DNA of 5,858 nt from positions 1 through 5,858 of the forward strand of contig WLOR01000084.1 in NCBI GenBank assembly GCA_009699165.1, in the 5' to 3' direction. The translations under genes and the position numbers were made by a program. Below the pieces are notes generated by a model, which saw only the letters and a program-made list of their open reading frames with translations, had not been told where the DNA came from and searched no databases. The stretch is from Actinomycetota bacterium. Lineage in GTDB: Bacteria > Actinomycetota > Actinomycetes > Nanopelagicales > Nanopelagicaceae. Shown here piece after piece: positions 5,828-5,858 of the stretch. The stretch's first letter is position 1. Each line of letters begins with the position of its first letter.

Positions 5828-5858
5828 ATGAGGAAATAACATCCTTTTCTTTAGATTC

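Noticed and set aside
1..5858. Mobile element, CRISPR array, toxin-antitoxin or defence system
   Set aside because: I saw no transposase or integrase, direct-repeat array, small overlapping gene pair, tRNA or attachment-like repeat. All open frames of substance are explained by five chromosomal genes.

Overview
The window reads as chromosomal DNA from a low- to mid-GC actinobacterium. The GMC oxidoreductase closely resembles actinobacterial ChoD proteins such as Mycobacterium tuberculosis Rv3409c. The saccharopine-dehydrogenase-like protein and the short-chain dehydrogenase also carry motifs I associate with actinobacterial homologues. Base composition is clearly below that of Streptomyces or Mycobacterium. 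The secreted protein has a short cysteine module (ACTKIG...VSG..YKC...TW) that I associate from memory with freshwater nanopelagic Actinobacteria (Planktophila/Nanopelagicus type). That placement is an inference and was not checked by a search.

Every gene lies on the minus strand, so transcription runs from high to low coordinates. At 5815-2143 is a tight three-gene unit: a saccharopine dehydrogenase-family NAD(P) enzyme, a ChoD-like FAD-dependent GMC oxidoreductase and a classical SDR. The first junction is TAA directly followed by GTG (zero gap). The second has a 7-nt gap, with the Shine-Dalgarno sequence overlapping the stop codon. A hairpin followed by TTTT lies directly after the SDR stop and probably ends the unit. 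All three products are predicted redox enzymes with nucleotide-binding Rossmann folds. Together they suggest a small oxidative or reductive pathway on a hydrophobic, sterol-like or amino-acid-like substrate, but the substrate cannot be read from the sequence.

At 2040-1126 is a separate gene for a Sec-type exported, alanine-rich, coiled-coil protein with three degenerate Trp-Lys repeats and four cysteines. It matches no family I can name and is the least explained gene here.

At 1050-1 is the 5' part of a multi-membrane-spanning GGDEF protein (putative diguanylate cyclase), cut by the window edge just before the GGDEF signature. It has an in-frame stop immediately upstream of its ATG and no clear Shine-Dalgarno sequence.

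I see no RNA genes, CRISPR array, insertion sequence, phage gene or attachment site. No gap between genes exceeds about 105 bases. The content looks like ordinary chromosome. The points worth a second look are the unnamed secreted protein, the cysteine cluster in the GMC enzyme and the unexplained pairing of the three oxidoreductases.
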